From Shinella daejeonensis (GTDB lineage Bacteria; Pseudomonadota; Alphaproteobacteria; Rhizobiales; Rhizobiaceae): a stretch of DNA of 64,000 nucleotides. Below are positions 9,828 to 20,262 of this stretch, one piece after another (within the stretch, counting starts at the first letter, position 1; each line of letters begins with the position of its first letter). A program made the translations under genes and the position numbers. The notes below the pieces were generated by a model. It saw only the letters and a list, made by a program, of their open reading frames with translations, ran no database searches and was not told the DNA's origin. Where the stretch lies: the NCBI RefSeq assembly GCF_024281235.1, contig NZ_JAHWXY010000001.1:186001-250000 (forward strand), written 5' to 3'.

Positions 9828-12161
9828 TCAGAACTGCGTGGCAATGCCGAACTTGAAGCGCTGGACCTCGTCGAAGGATTCCTTCTTGACCGGGATTGCG
9901 TAGTCGAAGCGCAACGGTCCGAACGGCGACGCCCAGATGATGCTCGCGCCGACCGAAGCGCGCCAAGCGAGATCCGTGCCGTCCACCATATCGGCAGCGA
10001 CGGTTTTTACATCGTTGCCGTAGAGCGTGCCGACATCGGCGAAGAATGCCCCCCGGAAGCCCGAGTCGCGGGAGATGAAGGGCAAGGGGAACGACGCTTC
10101 CGCCGAAGCCGTGAAATAGGTCGTTCCGCCCAGCGAGTCGCCGGTGGAGGTGGCGCGCGGGCCGATACCGCCGTTCTCGAAGCCGCGGATATCGTTGCCG
10201 CCCAGCGTGAACTGGTCGAACACCTTCAACCGGCCGCTGGTGCCGACGACATGGCCGGCTCCTGCCGTGATCGAGCCGATGACATCGGCGTCATCCATCA
10301 GGAGATGATAGTAACGCGCCTTGCCGGACACCTTGTAATAATTGGAATCGCCGCCGAGGCCCGCGAATTCCTGCGTGAAGTTCGCCAGAATGCCCTCGCG
10401 CGGCAGGATCCGATCGTCCGTGGTGTCATAGGTGATCACATGAGAGACCGACGAGCGAACCCACGGGCTGCCGTTGACCGCATCCACGTAAGGAGACGAC
10501 AGTCTCGTCGGATCGGAGGACTTATATTTGAACTGCGTATAATTGTAGCGCAGCGATGTCGACAGATTCTCGGTGATCGGGGCCGTCACCCGCAGGGTGA
10601 AGCCGCGCGTATCGACGGTGTAGAAATCTTCGCTATCGTCGGAATTGCTGAAGATATCGAAGCCGGCGGCAAGGCGGTAGCCGAGGAAATAGGGCTCGGT
10701 GAAGGACAAGGAGTAGTCCCGCGAGTCCCGTCCCGTACCGGCCGCCAGTCGGATATACTGGCCGCGGCCCAGGAAGTTCTTTTCCTCGATGGAGGCCTCG
10801 AACTTGAAGCCGGATCCCTTGCCGGTCTCATAGCCGGCGCCGATGCCGAACGAACCGGTCGACTGATCCTCGACGTCGACGATGATCACGACGCGATCGG
10901 GTTCGCTGCCCGGCGCCGTCGAGATGTTGACGGCGGAGAAGAAGCCGAGGGCATCGAGCCGGCGCTTCGCCCGGGCGATCATTTCCTGATTGAAGGCGTC
11001 GCCTTCGCCGATGTCGAACTCACGACGGATGACGTAGTCGCGGGTGCGGGTATTGCCGCGAATCTCGATCCGCTCGACATAGGCGCGCTCGCCCTGGTCG
11101 ACGAGATAGTCGACGGCGATCGTGCCGCTGCCGATATCGCGGTTGCCGCGCGGCGTCACGCGCGCGAAGGGATACCCCTTGGCCGCAACGCTTTGCGAAA
11201 TTTCCGACATCGTCCTTTGAACGTCACGGGCGCGGTAGACGCCGCCCGAACGCGAGCGCACGAGACCCTGCAACTCCTCGGCATCGAGGCCTTCGACGGT
11301 GGACTCGACGTTCATCTGCCCGAAATCGTAACGCGGCCCTTCATCGACGGTGAAGGTGATGGCGTATTCGTTCGTCGATTCGTCCAGTGTCGCCTGCGAG
11401 GAAACGATCCGGAAATCGGCATAGCCGTGGTTGAAATAGAACTGGCGCAGCGCTTCCTCATCGGCCTGCAGCTTGCGCTCGTCATAGATGTCGTTGCGCG
11501 TCAGGAAGGAGAAAAGGCCTGATTCCTTCGTCGCGATGACCGACTCGAGGCGGCTGTTGCTGTACGCCTGATTGCCGACGAAGTTGATCTGCGAAATCTT
11601 GGTGCGGTCGCCTTCGTTGATGACGAAGGCGAGGTTCACGCGGCCGTTGCCGAGCGAATGGATCTGCGTCGTCACCGTGGCGTCGCTACGGCCGATCGCC
11701 GCATAGGCCTCGCGGATGGTCTGGATATCCGCCTGGATGCTGGTCTCGCTATAAGGGCCGAGCGACTGCGAGCGGACCATGCCGCGCAGCTTGTCGTCCT
11801 TGATCTTGCGGTTACCGTTGAAGACGACCTGATTGATCAGTTCGTTCTCGCTGACCGTCACGACGAGCGTGCTGCCGGAGACCGAAATCCTCACATCGGA
11901 GAAATAACCGGTCGAGAAAAGCCGGCGGATCGATTCGTCGATATCGGCATTGGAAAAGTTCTGACCGGGAACGATGGACAGATTGGCCTTCACCGTATCG
12001 GCGCTGACCCGGTCCGCGCCGTGAACCTGAACGCTGCGAACGACGGCGGCGTGGGCGGAGGTGACGGAGACGAGCGTGCCAACGGAAGCTCCCGTGACAA
12101 TCATGCTCGCCGACAGTGCAACAGCCGACACCGCGTTCAAAAGGTTTGAACCAGCTTTCAT
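9828..12161 (-). CDS. bamA: Outer membrane protein assembly factor BamA (Omp85)
   Basis: Inserts beta-barrel proteins into the outer membrane as the core of the BAM complex. The 777-residue protein has a signal peptide ending in SAHA, five POTRA domains (about 40-430, beginning [20 protein letters not shown]) and a 16-strand barrel ending in the usual C-terminal aromatic residue (KFGIATQF). The ATG at 12161 (MKAGSNLLN) matches rhizobial relatives; an in-frame GTG lies three codons upstream. It follows rseP after a 243-bp gap that probably has its own promoter and leads directly into lpxD. Confidence 0.97.
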   Translation of the reverse strand: MKAGSNLLNAVSAVALSASMIVTGASVGTLVSVTSAHAAVVRSVQVHGADRVSADTVKANLSIVPGQNFSNADIDESIRRLFSTGYFSDVRISVSGSTLVVTVSENELINQVVFNGNRKIKDDKLRGMVRSQSLGPYSETSIQADIQTIREAYAAIGRSDATVTTQIHSLGNGRVNLAFVINEGDRTKISQINFVGNQAYSNSRLESVIATKESGLFSFLTRNDIYDERKLQADEEALRQFYFNHGYADFRIVSSQATLDESTNEYAITFTVDEGPRYDFGQMNVESTVEGLDAEELQGLVRSRSGGVYRARDVQRTMSEISQSVAAKGYPFARVTPRGNRDIGSGTIAVDYLVDQGERAYVERIEIRGNTRTRDYVIRREFDIGEGDAFNQEMIARAKRRLDALGFFSAVNISTAPGSEPDRVVIIVDVEDQSTGSFGIGAGYETGKGSGFKFEASIEEKNFLGRGQYIRLAAGTGRDSRDYSLSFTEPYFLGYRLAAGFDIFSNSDDSEDFYTVDTRGFTLRVTAPITENLSTSLRYNYTQFKYKSSDPTRLSSPYVDAVNGSPWVRSSVSHVITYDTTDDRILPREGILANFTQEFAGLGGDSNYYKVSGKARYYHLLMDDADVIGSITAGAGHVVGTSGRLKVFDQFTLGGNDIRGFENGGIGPRATSTGDSLGGTTYFTASAEASFPLPFISRDSGFRGAFFADVGTLYGNDVKTVAADMVDGTDLAWRASVGASIIWASPFGPLRFDYAIPVKKESFDEVQRFKFGIATQF

Positions 12162-12262
12162 CTTCACCACTTACCTTCGCTTCCACGCTCCGAGGGGCCT
12201 TGGCCCCATTCCGGTCACGTTTGCCGTTTTAACCGCTTTTGCCATACAAGCAAGGTCGAGCG

Positions 12263-12277
12263 TTAATTTCTGTTTAC
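12263..12277 (-). promoter_or_regulatory. CtrA-like site upstream of bamA
   Basis: TTAATTTCTGTTTAC matches the alphaproteobacterial CtrA consensus TTAA-N7-TTAA at 7 of 8 positions. It lies about 105 bp upstream of the bamA start, in the rseP-bamA gap, which has no gene. Short AT-rich motifs occur by chance, so this is only a candidate. Confidence 0.3.
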
Positions 12278-12404
12278 TTCAATTCCAACCGTGGCCCTAA
12301 GGTCACTACGCGATTGGAACAAGGTAAACAGACGGTTAGCGTTCCCCGCTTGCCGCAGCCTGCGGCATCTTCCCTGTCGTCCGTCGATGGCGGTCGCCGC
12401 CGGA

Positions 12405-13538
12405 TCAGCCCAGCAGCATCGAGATATCGTTCCAGGTCGCAAAAACCATCAGCATCAGCACGAGCGCCATGCCGATACGGAACGCAACCTCCTGCGCCCC
12501 GGGACCGACCGGTCGTCCCCGGATTGCCTCAACCGCATAGAACATCAGATGTCCGCCATCAAGTACCGGAATCGGCATAAGGTTCAAAAGCCCGATCGAG
12601 ACCGACAGAACGGCGGCAAGCTGCAACAGCGCCGCCACGCCGAGCGTCGCCATCTGGCCGGAGGCCTGCGCCACGCGGATGGGACCGCCGAGCTGATCGG
12701 CCTTCATGCGCCCCGCCACGAGATTCGACAGATAGTCGAATGTGCCGGTGACGATATGCCAGCTTTGCAGGGCGCCCTGCCCGATCGCCTCGACCGGCCC
12801 GTATTCCACGACCCGGAAATTCCCGGTTTCCTGATTGGTGACGACGCCGATGATTCCGAGTTCCATCTTGTTGCCGAACTGGTCGGTCATTTCGGTTCTC
12901 TGCGGCACGACCGGCAGTTCCATCGTCTCGCCGTCACGCTTTACGGTGACGAGAATGCGCATTTCCGGGCGAACGCTGACATAGCGGCGCACATCGTCGA
13001 ATGTGGTAACGGGCGCGCCGTCAAGCGCCACGAGGAGGTCGCCCGGGCGAATCCCGGCCGCCGCCGCCGCGCTGTCCTCGCGAACCTCGGCCACCACCGG
13101 ATCGGCGACCTGGCGGCCGTAGATGGAAAACATCACCGCAAAGATCGCGATGGCGAGAATGAAATTGGCGATGGGGCCTGCCGCAACCGTCACGGCGCGC
13201 TTCCACAGGGCCGCTCCCATGAAGGTGCCGCGCCGCTCCTCCTCGCTCAGCGAATCGAAGGCCTCGTAATCCGGAATCGAGGCGGCGTCCTCGTCGCCAC
13301 GGAACTTGACGTAGCCGCCGAGCGGAATGGCCGAGAGCTTCCAGCGCGTGCCGTGGCGATCCGTAAAGCCGAAAAGCTCCGGTCCGAAACCGACGGAAAA
13401 GGCCGTGACGCCGATGCCGGACCATCGCCCGGCCAGATAGTGCCCCATTTCGTGCACGAAGACGATCAGCGTCAGCACGATGAGGAAGGGAACGATGTAG
13501 CCCGTCAGAAAACCGGCGGAGCCGATCAGCAATTCCAT
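12405..13538 (-). CDS. rseP: RIP metalloprotease RseP (site-2 protease)
   Basis: Intramembrane zinc protease that cleaves membrane-anchored regulators (anti-sigma factors in the best-known cases) and remnant signal peptides. The 377-residue protein has the zinc motif HEMGH (29-33) in its first membrane helix, one PDZ domain (about 140-220, around GIRPGDLLVALDG) and the second active-site motif in MPIPVLDGGHLMFY near the C-terminus. It is the gene between cdsA and bamA, as in most alphaproteobacteria. No substrate gene is evident in the window. Confidence 0.96.
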   Translation of the reverse strand: MELLIGSAGFLTGYIVPFLIVLTLIVFVHEMGHYLAGRWSGIGVTAFSVGFGPELFGFTDRHGTRWKLSAIPLGGYVKFRGDEDAASIPDYEAFDSLSEEERRGTFMGAALWKRAVTVAAGPIANFILAIAIFAVMFSIYGRQVADPVVAEVREDSAAAAAGIRPGDLLVALDGAPVTTFDDVRRYVSVRPEMRILVTVKRDGETMELPVVPQRTEMTDQFGNKMELGIIGVVTNQETGNFRVVEYGPVEAIGQGALQSWHIVTGTFDYLSNLVAGRMKADQLGGPIRVAQASGQMATLGVAALLQLAAVLSVSIGLLNLMPIPVLDGGHLMFYAVEAIRGRPVGPGAQEVAFRIGMALVLMLMVFATWNDISMLLG

Positions 13539-13562
13539 GATTCTTTCCCCAGTCCTGCGAGA

Positions 13563-14396
13563 TTACGGGCCGGCGGGCAACACTCCCGCCACACCGATCG
13601 GCTGTCCCGAAACGACCGCGGCGACCATCATGATGAGGAACGCGGCGAAACAGGCGAAAACAAGGCCATCCACCCGGTCCATGACGCCGCCGTGTCCCGG
13701 AATGAGGCGGCCGGAGTCCTTCACGCCGAATCGGCGCTTGATGAAGGATTCGAACAGGTCGCCAATCTGGCTGAACACCGACAGTACAAGCGCCAGCGCC
13801 GGAACCAGAAGGCTTGCCAGCGGAACGAAGGCCATATGGACGAGCGCTCCGGCGATCACGGCGGCAATCGCCCCGCCGATGGCGCCCGACCAGGTCTTGC
13901 CGGGCGAGATCCTGGGCGCAAGCTTCGGCCCGCCGATGGCCCGGCCGACGAAATACGCGAGGATATCCGTCGCCCAGACCACGGCGAAAATGAAGAGCAT
14001 GGCGGCAAGCCCGCTCTGCGTATCGCCGCGGATAGCCGAAAGCGCCACCGCCGTCAGGCCGGAATAGGCGATCCCGCCCGCCAGCCAGCCGCTTGCCCGC
14101 GTTGCGATCCCATAGACGACGGCAAGCACCACCGCGCCGGCCAGCGCCGCGACCGCATAGCCGGTAGAACCGGCGACGGCGAGCGCACAGACGAGGGCCA
14201 TGGCCACCCAGCCAGCCGCATGGCCGCGAAAATCCCGCGCGGCAATGCCCGCCATCGTCGTCCACTCGGAATAGACCAGAAGGGCGATCGCCGCCGCCAG
14301 CAGGCGGAAGGTGATGCCGCCGAGCCAGGTCGCCATGAGAACGACGACGGCCAGGACGATGCCCGAAACGACGCGCAACCTGAGTTCTCTCGACAT
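13563..14396 (-). CDS. cdsA: Phosphatidate cytidylyltransferase
   Basis: Makes CDP-diacylglycerol from phosphatidic acid and CTP, the branch point of phospholipid synthesis, in the inner membrane. The 277-residue protein has about eight hydrophobic segments and the CDS signature near the C-terminus: KRRFGVKDSGRLIPGHGG followed by the DR..D of VMDRVDG. The ATG at 14396 shares one base with the uppS stop (TGATG), indicating coupled translation; the open frame continuing upstream inside uppS is not coding. Confidence 0.95.
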   Translation of the reverse strand: MSRELRLRVVSGIVLAVVVLMATWLGGITFRLLAAAIALLVYSEWTTMAGIAARDFRGHAAGWVAMALVCALAVAGSTGYAVAALAGAVVLAVVYGIATRASGWLAGGIAYSGLTAVALSAIRGDTQSGLAAMLFIFAVVWATDILAYFVGRAIGGPKLAPRISPGKTWSGAIGGAIAAVIAGALVHMAFVPLASLLVPALALVLSVFSQIGDLFESFIKRRFGVKDSGRLIPGHGGVMDRVDGLVFACFAAFLIMMVAAVVSGQPIGVAGVLPAGP

Positions 14397-15142
14397 CACG
14401 ACCCCACTGCCAGCGTCGTCGCCGGCTGCAAGCCGCCGAAGCGCCGCTCGCGGCCCGCATAACGCGCCAGCGCGGCGCGGAAGGTCTCGCGCGAGAAATC
14501 GGGCCAGAAATCGGGAATGAACATCAGTTCGGCATAGGCTGCCTGCCACAGCAGGAAATTGGACAACCGCTCCTCCCCGCTGGTGCGGATGATAAGGTCC
14601 GGATCCGGGATCCCGGCGGTGTCGAGCGCCGCCTCGATGCGCCCGGCGGTGATGTCTTCCGGATCGATCCGGCCCGCCGCCACCTCGCCCGCCAGCCTGC
14701 GCATCGCCCGGACGATCTCGTCGCGCGCGCCGTAATTGAAGGCGATGACCAGCGTGATGCCGCTGTTGTCCTGCGTGGTCTCCTCCGCCTCCAGCAGGAG
14801 CGGCAGGATGTCGCTTGCAAGGGTGGTACGGTCGCCGATCACCCGGATGCGGACATTCTCGCGGTGCAGAACCGCAAGATCACGCCGGATGAACGTTCTC
14901 AGCAGTCCCATCAGGTCGGAGATCTCGCCTTCGGGGCGGCTCCAGTTCTCCGAGGAGAAGGCAAACAGCGTCAGATAGGAAATGCCGCATTCCGACGCGG
15001 CGCGAACCGCCTCGCGCAGGGCTTCCACGCCCTTGCGATGCCCCATCGCCCGCGGCAGGCCGCGGGCGCTCGCCCATCGTCCGTTGCCGTCCATGATAAT
15101 GGCGACATGCGACGGGATACGGCTTGGGGAAAGATGTGTCAT
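14396..15142 (-). CDS. uppS: Isoprenyl (undecaprenyl) diphosphate synthase
   Basis: Condenses isopentenyl diphosphates with cis geometry to give the C55 lipid carrier for peptidoglycan and O-antigen. The 248-residue protein has the family start [13 protein letters not shown] with metal-binding Asp18, the motif [11 protein letters not shown], and the C-terminal [15 protein letters not shown]. It lies 38 bp downstream of frr and overlaps cdsA by one base. Confidence 0.96.
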   Translation of the reverse strand: MTHLSPSRIPSHVAIIMDGNGRWASARGLPRAMGHRKGVEALREAVRAASECGISYLTLFAFSSENWSRPEGEISDLMGLLRTFIRRDLAVLHRENVRIRVIGDRTTLASDILPLLLEAEETTQDNSGITLVIAFNYGARDEIVRAMRRLAGEVAAGRIDPEDITAGRIEAALDTAGIPDPDLIIRTSGEERLSNFLLWQAAYAELMFIPDFWPDFSRETFRAALARYAGRERRFGGLQPATTLAVGS

Positions 15143-15180
15143 GTGCGATCCGGATCGGGGAATCGGAGGTGCCGCGGCGC

Positions 15181-15741
15181 CTAAACCTGCATGATTTCCT
15201 TTTCCTTGTCGGCAAGCAAGCGATCGACCTCGGAAATCGTCTCGTCGGTCATCTTCTGCACCCGGTCGGACTGGCTTCGGCTGATATCCTGGCTGATATC
15301 GCCGTCCTTTTCCGCCTTCTTCAGCGTTTCCATGCCGTCACGACGGACGTGACGCGCCGCGACCTTGGCTTTTTCGGCATAGTCATGCGCGACCTTCACC
15401 AGAGACTTGCGGCGCTCCTCGTTCAGTTCCGGCAGCGGGATGCGCAGGTTCTGCCCGTCGACGATCGGATTGAGACCGAGGTTCGATTCACGGATCGCGC
15501 GCTCCACCGCCGCGACCATGCTCTTGTCCCAGATCGACACGCCGAGCATGCGCGGCTCGGGAACCGTGATATTCGCCACCTGGTTCAGCGGAACGCGGGA
15601 GCCATAGGCTTCCACCTGCACGGGGTCGAGCACATTGGCCGAGGCCCGGCCGGTGCGAAGCGACGCGATGTCGTTCTTGAAAGCGGAAACAGCGCCGTCC
15701 ATACGACGCTTCAGTTCGGTGAGGTCCACACCTTCGCTCAT
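15181..15741 (-). CDS. frr: Ribosome recycling factor
   Basis: Splits post-termination ribosomes together with EF-G. The 186 residues match the family length. Recognisable segments are [26 protein letters not shown] and [16 protein letters not shown], followed by the helical C-terminus typical of the three-helix bundle. It follows pyrH by about 54 bp and precedes uppS in the conserved order. Confidence 0.97.
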   Translation of the reverse strand: MSEGVDLTELKRRMDGAVSAFKNDIASLRTGRASANVLDPVQVEAYGSRVPLNQVANITVPEPRMLGVSIWDKSMVAAVERAIRESNLGLNPIVDGQNLRIPLPELNEERRKSLVKVAHDYAEKAKVAARHVRRDGMETLKKAEKDGDISQDISRSQSDRVQKMTDETISEVDRLLADKEKEIMQV

Positions 15742-15795
15742 CGGAATACTCCCGTTGTCAAATGGCGGCCGCCTGATGCGCCGGCCGGTTCGGAA

Positions 15796-16518
15796 TCAAT
15801 TGTCGGTTACGATGGTGCCGCGACCGCCACCGGTCAATATTTCGGCAAAGCCGCCCTTCTCATGGATCGAGAAGACGATGATCGGGATGGCGTTTTCCCG
15901 CGCGAGAGCAACGGCGGCCACATCCATGACCGCAAGCCCCTTTTCCAGAACCTCGCCATGGGTCAGCCGGTCGAAACGGGTGGCGGTCGGGTCCTTCTTC
16001 GGATCGGCGGAATAGATGCCGTCGACCTGGGTGCCCTTGAAGATCGCCTCCGCGCCCACTTCCGCCGCGCGCAGCGCCGCGGCCGAATCGGTGGTGAAAA
16101 AGGGATTTCCCGTCCCGCCGGCGAAGATGACCACGCGGCCCTGGGAAAGATGATGGATGGCGGCGCGCTGCGAGAAGCTCTCGCAGATTTCCGGCATGGC
16201 GATCGCCGACAGAACCACCGTGTCGATCTGAAGCTTGCGCAGCGAGGTGGCCAGTGCCAGGGCGTTGATGACGGTCGCCAGCATGCCCATGTAATCGCCC
16301 GTCACCCGGTCTCCGCCCTTGGAAGCGACCGCGACGCCGCGGAAGATATTGCCGCCGCCGACAACGACACCCACTTCCACGCCCAGCGCGCGCGCCTCGG
16401 AGATATCCGAAGCGATGCGATCGGCGACGGCGACATCGATCCCGAAGCCCTGCGAACCCATCAGCGCCTCACCGGAGGCTTTCAGCAGAACACGTTTATA
16501 CAGTGGCTTGGCAGTCAT
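15796..16518 (-). CDS. pyrH: UMP kinase
   Basis: Phosphorylates UMP to UDP for all pyrimidine nucleotides; bacterial hexameric UMP kinase of the amino-acid kinase fold. The 240-residue protein starts KRVLLKASGEALMG, contains the glycine-rich VVVGGGNIFRGV and the FAGGTGNPFFTTD nucleotide site, and ends in IVFSIHEKGGFAEIL. The ATG at 16518 follows AGGAGCG; upstream in-frame codons have no protein likeness. A GC-rich hairpin separates it from tsf. Confidence 0.97.
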   Translation of the reverse strand: MTAKPLYKRVLLKASGEALMGSQGFGIDVAVADRIASDISEARALGVEVGVVVGGGNIFRGVAVASKGGDRVTGDYMGMLATVINALALATSLRKLQIDTVVLSAIAMPEICESFSQRAAIHHLSQGRVVIFAGGTGNPFFTTDSAAALRAAEVGAEAIFKGTQVDGIYSADPKKDPTATRFDRLTHGEVLEKGLAVMDVAAVALARENAIPIIVFSIHEKGGFAEILTGGGRGTIVTDN

Positions 16519-16648
16519 CGTCGCTCCTGAATTCTCAATTCTTCCGCCTCGCCGGCAGGCGCTCCGGAACGGGGCGGCCCTGTTCCGGACATGACCTTGG
16601 CCGGGAGAAAATATCGGGCAGGCATTTCGGCCTTGCCGGATACACGAA

Positions 16649-16674
16649 GGGCGCCGCGTTGTCACGCGGCGCCC
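16649..16674 (-). terminator. GC-rich hairpin between tsf and pyrH
   Basis: Perfect 10-bp stem GGGCGCCGCG / CGCGGCGCCC with loop TTGTCA. In the leftward direction it is followed only by TTCGTGT, so it is a weak terminator, an attenuator or an RNA-processing/stability site rather than a full stop. Confidence 0.6.
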
Positions 16675-16704
16675 GGGTTCTTTTCCCTTCAGGGTTTAGG
16701 AAAA

Positions 16705-17628
16705 TCAGCCCTTGGCGGCCGCAGCGACTTCGGCAGCGAAGTCGCCCGCTTCCTTTTCGACGCCTTCGCCGAGCATCAGGCGCACCATGCCGACGACTTC
16801 GATCGGCGCGCCGACCGTTGCTTCGGCTTCCTTGACGGCAGCGGCGACGGTCAGGTCGGGGTTGATCACGAAAGCCTGCGAAAGCAGCGCGACTTCCTCG
16901 AAGAACTTGCGCATGCGGCCTTCCACCATCTTCTCGATGATGTTGTCCGGCTTGCCGGATTCACGCGACTGCTCGATGAAGACGTTGCGCTCGCGCTCGG
17001 CGACGGCGGCGTCGACTTCCTCGGCGCGGACAGCGAGCGGGTTGGTGGCGGCGACATGCATGGCGACCTGGCGGCCGATCGCGTTGAGAGCCGCCTTGTC
17101 GCCCGTCGACTTCAGGGCGACGAGGACGCCGAGCCGGCCGAGGCCGTCGGCCACACCGTTGTGGATATAGCTTGCCACGACGCCGTCATCGACCGACAGC
17201 ATCGCCGAGCGGCGCAGGTTGATGTTTTCGCCGATGGTGGCGACGGCGTCGGTGACGGTGTCCTGAACCGACTTGCCGGTTGCCGGGTAGTTCGCGGCGG
17301 CCACGGCCTCGACGGAACCGTCCGTTCCCATCGCCACTTCGGCAACGCCGCGGACGAGGTCCTGGAAGGCCTCGTTGCGGGCGACGAAGTCGGTTTCGGA
17401 GTTGATTTCCACGACGACGGCCTTGTTGTCGGAACCGGTGATGCCGATCAGGCCTTCGGCGGCGGTGCGGCCGGACTTCTTGTCAGCCTTGGCGATGCCC
17501 TTGGCGCGCAGCCAGTCGATGGCGGCTTCCATGTCGCCGTTGGTCTCGGCCAGAGCCTTCTTGCAATCCATCATGCCTGCGCCGGTCTTCTCGCGCAGTT
17601 CCTTCACCATTGCTGCTGTAACAGTCAT
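16705..17628 (-). CDS. tsf: Translation elongation factor Ts
   Basis: Guanine nucleotide exchange factor that regenerates EF-Tu-GTP. The 307-residue protein begins [20 protein letters not shown] with the UBA-like N-terminal domain and the diagnostic [12 protein letters not shown], and then FVARNEAF. The ATG at 17628 follows AGAGGCG. It lies downstream of rpsB behind a hairpin, the universal rpsB-tsf arrangement. Confidence 0.97.
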   Translation of the reverse strand: MTVTAAMVKELREKTGAGMMDCKKALAETNGDMEAAIDWLRAKGIAKADKKSGRTAAEGLIGITGSDNKAVVVEINSETDFVARNEAFQDLVRGVAEVAMGTDGSVEAVAAANYPATGKSVQDTVTDAVATIGENINLRRSAMLSVDDGVVASYIHNGVADGLGRLGVLVALKSTGDKAALNAIGRQVAMHVAATNPLAVRAEEVDAAVAERERNVFIEQSRESGKPDNIIEKMVEGRMRKFFEEVALLSQAFVINPDLTVAAAVKEAEATVGAPIEVVGMVRLMLGEGVEKEAGDFAAEVAAAAKG

Positions 17629-17789
17629 CGTATCGCCTCTTTGCGGGTTCTGGGGAAACAGGCCGGCGCGACGTGCGCCACGGTTCCCGGTTTGCAACAG
17701 GGAATGGCCCCTGAATGTAACGGGGTGATGTCCGGCACCACCCGCTTTCCGGCCCGACGCGTCAAAGCGGTGCCGGGACTGGAAAACGA

Positions 17790-17826
17790 ACAAGGCCGCT
17801 CGACCTTTCGGCGGGAACGGCCTTGT
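17790..17826 (-). terminator. Partial terminator/attenuator between rpsB and tsf
   Basis: Stem ACAAGGCCG / CGGCCTTGT (9 bp, 19-nt internal part) followed leftward by TCGTTTTCC. Similar hairpins between rpsB and tsf reduce tsf transcription in other bacteria. Confidence 0.6.
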
Positions 17827-17875
17827 CCTGATTTTTCACCGGGAGGCGACACATTGCCGTCGCCGCCCTGCCCGA

Positions 17876-18640
17876 TCAGGCTTCGGCTTCGTCGAGCGCC
17901 GGCTCGATCGGAGCCTCGGCGGACGCGCCGAGGTCGCGGCCCGAAGCGCCCTGCTGGCGCGCGATGCCGTCGATGGCAGCACGGGCGACGAGGTCGCAGT
18001 AAAGGGCGATGGCGCGCGAGGCGTCGTCATTGCCGGGGATCGCGTAGTTGATCGGATCCGGATCGCAGTTGGAATCGATGATGGCGACGATCGGAATGCC
18101 GAGACGCTTGGCTTCCTCGATGGCGATCGATTCCTTGTTGGTGTCGATGATGAACATCAGGTCCGGCGTGCCGCCCATATCGCGAATACCGCCGAGCGCC
18201 TTCTCAAGCTTCTCGCGTTCGCGCTCGAGGTTCAGGCGCTCCTTCTTGGAGTAGCCGGACGTTTCCGACGCCAGGATGTCGTCGAGCTTGCGCAGGCGCT
18301 GGATCGAGTTGGAGATCGTCTTCCAGTTCGTCAGCATGCCGCCGAGCCAGCGGGAGTTGACATAATACTGGGCCGAACGCTTGGCGGCGTCGGCGATGAT
18401 CTCCGAAGCCTGGCGCTTGGTGCCGACGAAGAGAACGCGGCCACCGCCTGCGACGGTGTCGCTGACGACCTGAAGGGCGCGGCTCAGCATCGGAACGGTC
18501 TGGGCCAGATCGATGATATGGACGTTGTTGCGGTCGCCGAAGATGTAGGGCTTCATCTTCGGGTTCCAGCGGTGGGTCTGGTGGCCGAAGTGAACGCCGG
18601 CTTCCAAAAGCTGACGCATGCTGAAATCAGGCAATGCCAT
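17876..18640 (-). CDS. rpsB: 30S ribosomal protein S2
   Basis: Structural protein of the small ribosomal subunit. The 254-residue protein begins [20 protein letters not shown] and has the S2 signatures [15 protein letters not shown] and [20 protein letters not shown]. The C-terminal 30 residues are an acidic Ala/Glu-rich tail. The ATG at 18640 follows GGAGACAAGGC. It heads the leftward block rpsB to lpxB; its promoter should lie in the 173 bp before eipB, where TTGATT at about 18785-18790 is a possible -35. Confidence 0.97.
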   Translation of the reverse strand: MALPDFSMRQLLEAGVHFGHQTHRWNPKMKPYIFGDRNNVHIIDLAQTVPMLSRALQVVSDTVAGGGRVLFVGTKRQASEIIADAAKRSAQYYVNSRWLGGMLTNWKTISNSIQRLRKLDDILASETSGYSKKERLNLEREREKLEKALGGIRDMGGTPDLMFIIDTNKESIAIEEAKRLGIPIVAIIDSNCDPDPINYAIPGNDDASRAIALYCDLVARAAIDGIARQQGASGRDLGASAEAPIEPALDEAEA

Positions 18641-18813
18641 GCCTTGTCTCCTTTTCCGGTTGAACCTCCGCGAGACGATCAGCCGGCCTTTGCGGACCGG
18701 CCACCGGCGGAACCGCCCGGATTTCTCCCGGGCCATCCCATGCCTCACGTGTGGAATGCCTGCCCCTTAACCGCAGATTCCCGAAAAATCAAGAGGAACC
18801 CGGCAGAAAGCCG

Positions 18814-19632
18814 CTATTTGCAGGCCGCTTCCTTGAACAGCTCCAGCTTCGCGAGCTTTCCGGTCAGAACGAATTCGCCGTAGTCCATCGTCAGGTCGCG
18901 CGTGATGCCGTTGTCGTAAAGCTTGAAGGACATCCGGTAAGTCGGAACGGCGTCCCCCGTCTCGCCGTCATCGTAATAGGCGATCGACACCGGCCAGAAG
19001 GCCTCTGCGGAAAATCCGCCGGCCCTGGCGGCGTCCGGATCGCCCGCCGCAGGCAGCGTCTTGTCGCCGACCACCGTCGTCGTCATCATCGCCTTGTCGC
19101 CGGAATCCGAACCGTCGAAGATGCGCGCCTCGAAGAAGCGCTCCCCCTTCTTCGCGCGGTCGATCACCTCGATCATGTGCTCGGTCGGGAAGCGGCTTTC
19201 CGCCAGTTCGACCTCGCGTTTTTCGGGCGAAGCGAGATCGACGTGCACGCCGCGGGCTTCCTCCTGCGCGGAGCCGCGCACCTCCTTGTCGAGTTTTTCG
19301 TCGGTGAACGTTCGCGTGAGGAAGCGGAAACTGCCGTTCTTCAGGTCCTCATAGGTAGTCGTCTGCTGGTCGGTCATCCGCGTTTCGTCGCCGGTATCGA
19401 CCTGCGTCATGAAACGGAAGCTGACCGTATAGCCCTCGCAGGCGCTCCCGTTGAATTCGTAGACCATGCGACCGTACATGCCGGCGATCCCCGAACGGTC
19501 GGAGGCGTTCTTGAGCCTGAGATCGTAGACGGCGCGATGCGGAGCGAGCCCGCCGGGGGCGGCGGCGGCGGGAAAGCCGGCGGCCAGACATGTCCCGGCC
19601 AGCGCGGCCGCGACAAAGGATGAGCGAAACAT
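18814..19632 (-). CDS. eipB: EipB-type periplasmic cell-envelope integrity protein (DUF1849)
   Basis: The 272-residue protein matches the EipB/DUF1849 family, a periplasmic beta-spiral protein needed for envelope integrity in Brucella. A signal peptide precedes APGGLAPHRAVYDLRLKN. Characteristic segments are RMTDQQTTTYEDL, SRFPTEHMIEVIDRAKKGER and FEARIFDGSDSGDK. Two cysteines, in NGSACEGY near the start and EAACK at the very end, correspond to the disulfide pair described for Brucella EipB. The ATG at 19632 follows AGGAGGAAACGG. It appears to be transcribed alone. Confidence 0.88.
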   Translation of the reverse strand: MFRSSFVAAALAGTCLAAGFPAAAAPGGLAPHRAVYDLRLKNASDRSGIAGMYGRMVYEFNGSACEGYTVSFRFMTQVDTGDETRMTDQQTTTYEDLKNGSFRFLTRTFTDEKLDKEVRGSAQEEARGVHVDLASPEKREVELAESRFPTEHMIEVIDRAKKGERFFEARIFDGSDSGDKAMMTTTVVGDKTLPAAGDPDAARAGGFSAEAFWPVSIAYYDDGETGDAVPTYRMSFKLYDNGITRDLTMDYGEFVLTGKLAKLELFKEAACK

Positions 19633-19797
19633 CCGTTTCCTCCTGTTGAAGTCGGCCGCGATGTTATAAGAACTCTTCCGGCAAAAGCGAGGCAATATCG
19701 CCGGCCGCGTCACAATCGGACGCAAGCGGCCTCGTCGCTAGAAAACGGAACACCCGCCGGGCAGGCGCGTGACATTGGACAAGTGAAAGGAAGAGGC

Positions 19798-20262
19798 ATG
19801 TCGGCTGACATCGAAAACCGCGTCAAGGAACTGGGTTACGAGATTCCCGTGGCGGCGGCGCCTGCGGCAAACTACGTGTCTTTCGTGATCAGCGGAAACA
19901 TACTGCATATCTCCGGCCAGCTTCCGATGCTCGACGGCAAGCTTGCCGCCACCGGCCACCTCGGCCGCGATGTCGATGTCGCCGCCGGCCAGAAGGCCGC
20001 CGAACTATGCGCCGTCAACCTGCTCGCCCAGGCGAAGGCGGCCCTCGGCGATCTCTCCCGCATCAGGCGCGTCATCAAGATCAACGGCTTCGTCGCCTCC
20101 GCTCCGGAATTCGTCGAGCAGCATCTGGTGATCAACGGCGCCTCCAACCTGCTGGTCGCCGCGCTCGGCGAGGCCGGCAAGCACGCCCGCGCCGCCGTGG
20201 GCATGGCCGCGCTGCCGCTCAATGCCGCCGTCGAGGTCGACGCCATCATGGAAATCGCCTGA
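19798..20262 (+). CDS. RidA/YjgF-YER057c family protein
   Basis: RidA-family proteins hydrolyse reactive enamines and imines made by pyridoxal phosphate enzymes; several subfamilies have unknown substrates. This 154-residue protein is of the longer YjgF-like type (ISGQLPMLDGKLAATGHLG, VKINGFVASAPEF, ARAAVGMAALPLNAAVEV). The canonical RidA arginine before the C-terminal segment appears present in HARAAVG. The ATG at 19798 follows AAAGGAAGAGGC. It opens a tight rightward operon and overlaps the next gene by one base (TGATG). Exact function unknown. Confidence 0.85.
   Translation: MSADIENRVKELGYEIPVAAAPAANYVSFVISGNILHISGQLPMLDGKLAATGHLGRDVDVAAGQKAAELCAVNLLAQAKAALGDLSRIRRVIKINGFVASAPEFVEQHLVINGASNLLVAALGEAGKHARAAVGMAALPLNAAVEVDAIMEIA

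Noticed and set aside
19747-19772. EcfG-type promoter before the RidA-like gene
   Set aside because: GGAAC-N16-CGTG differs from the consensus at a key T and is only 25 bp from the start codon, so I did not call it.
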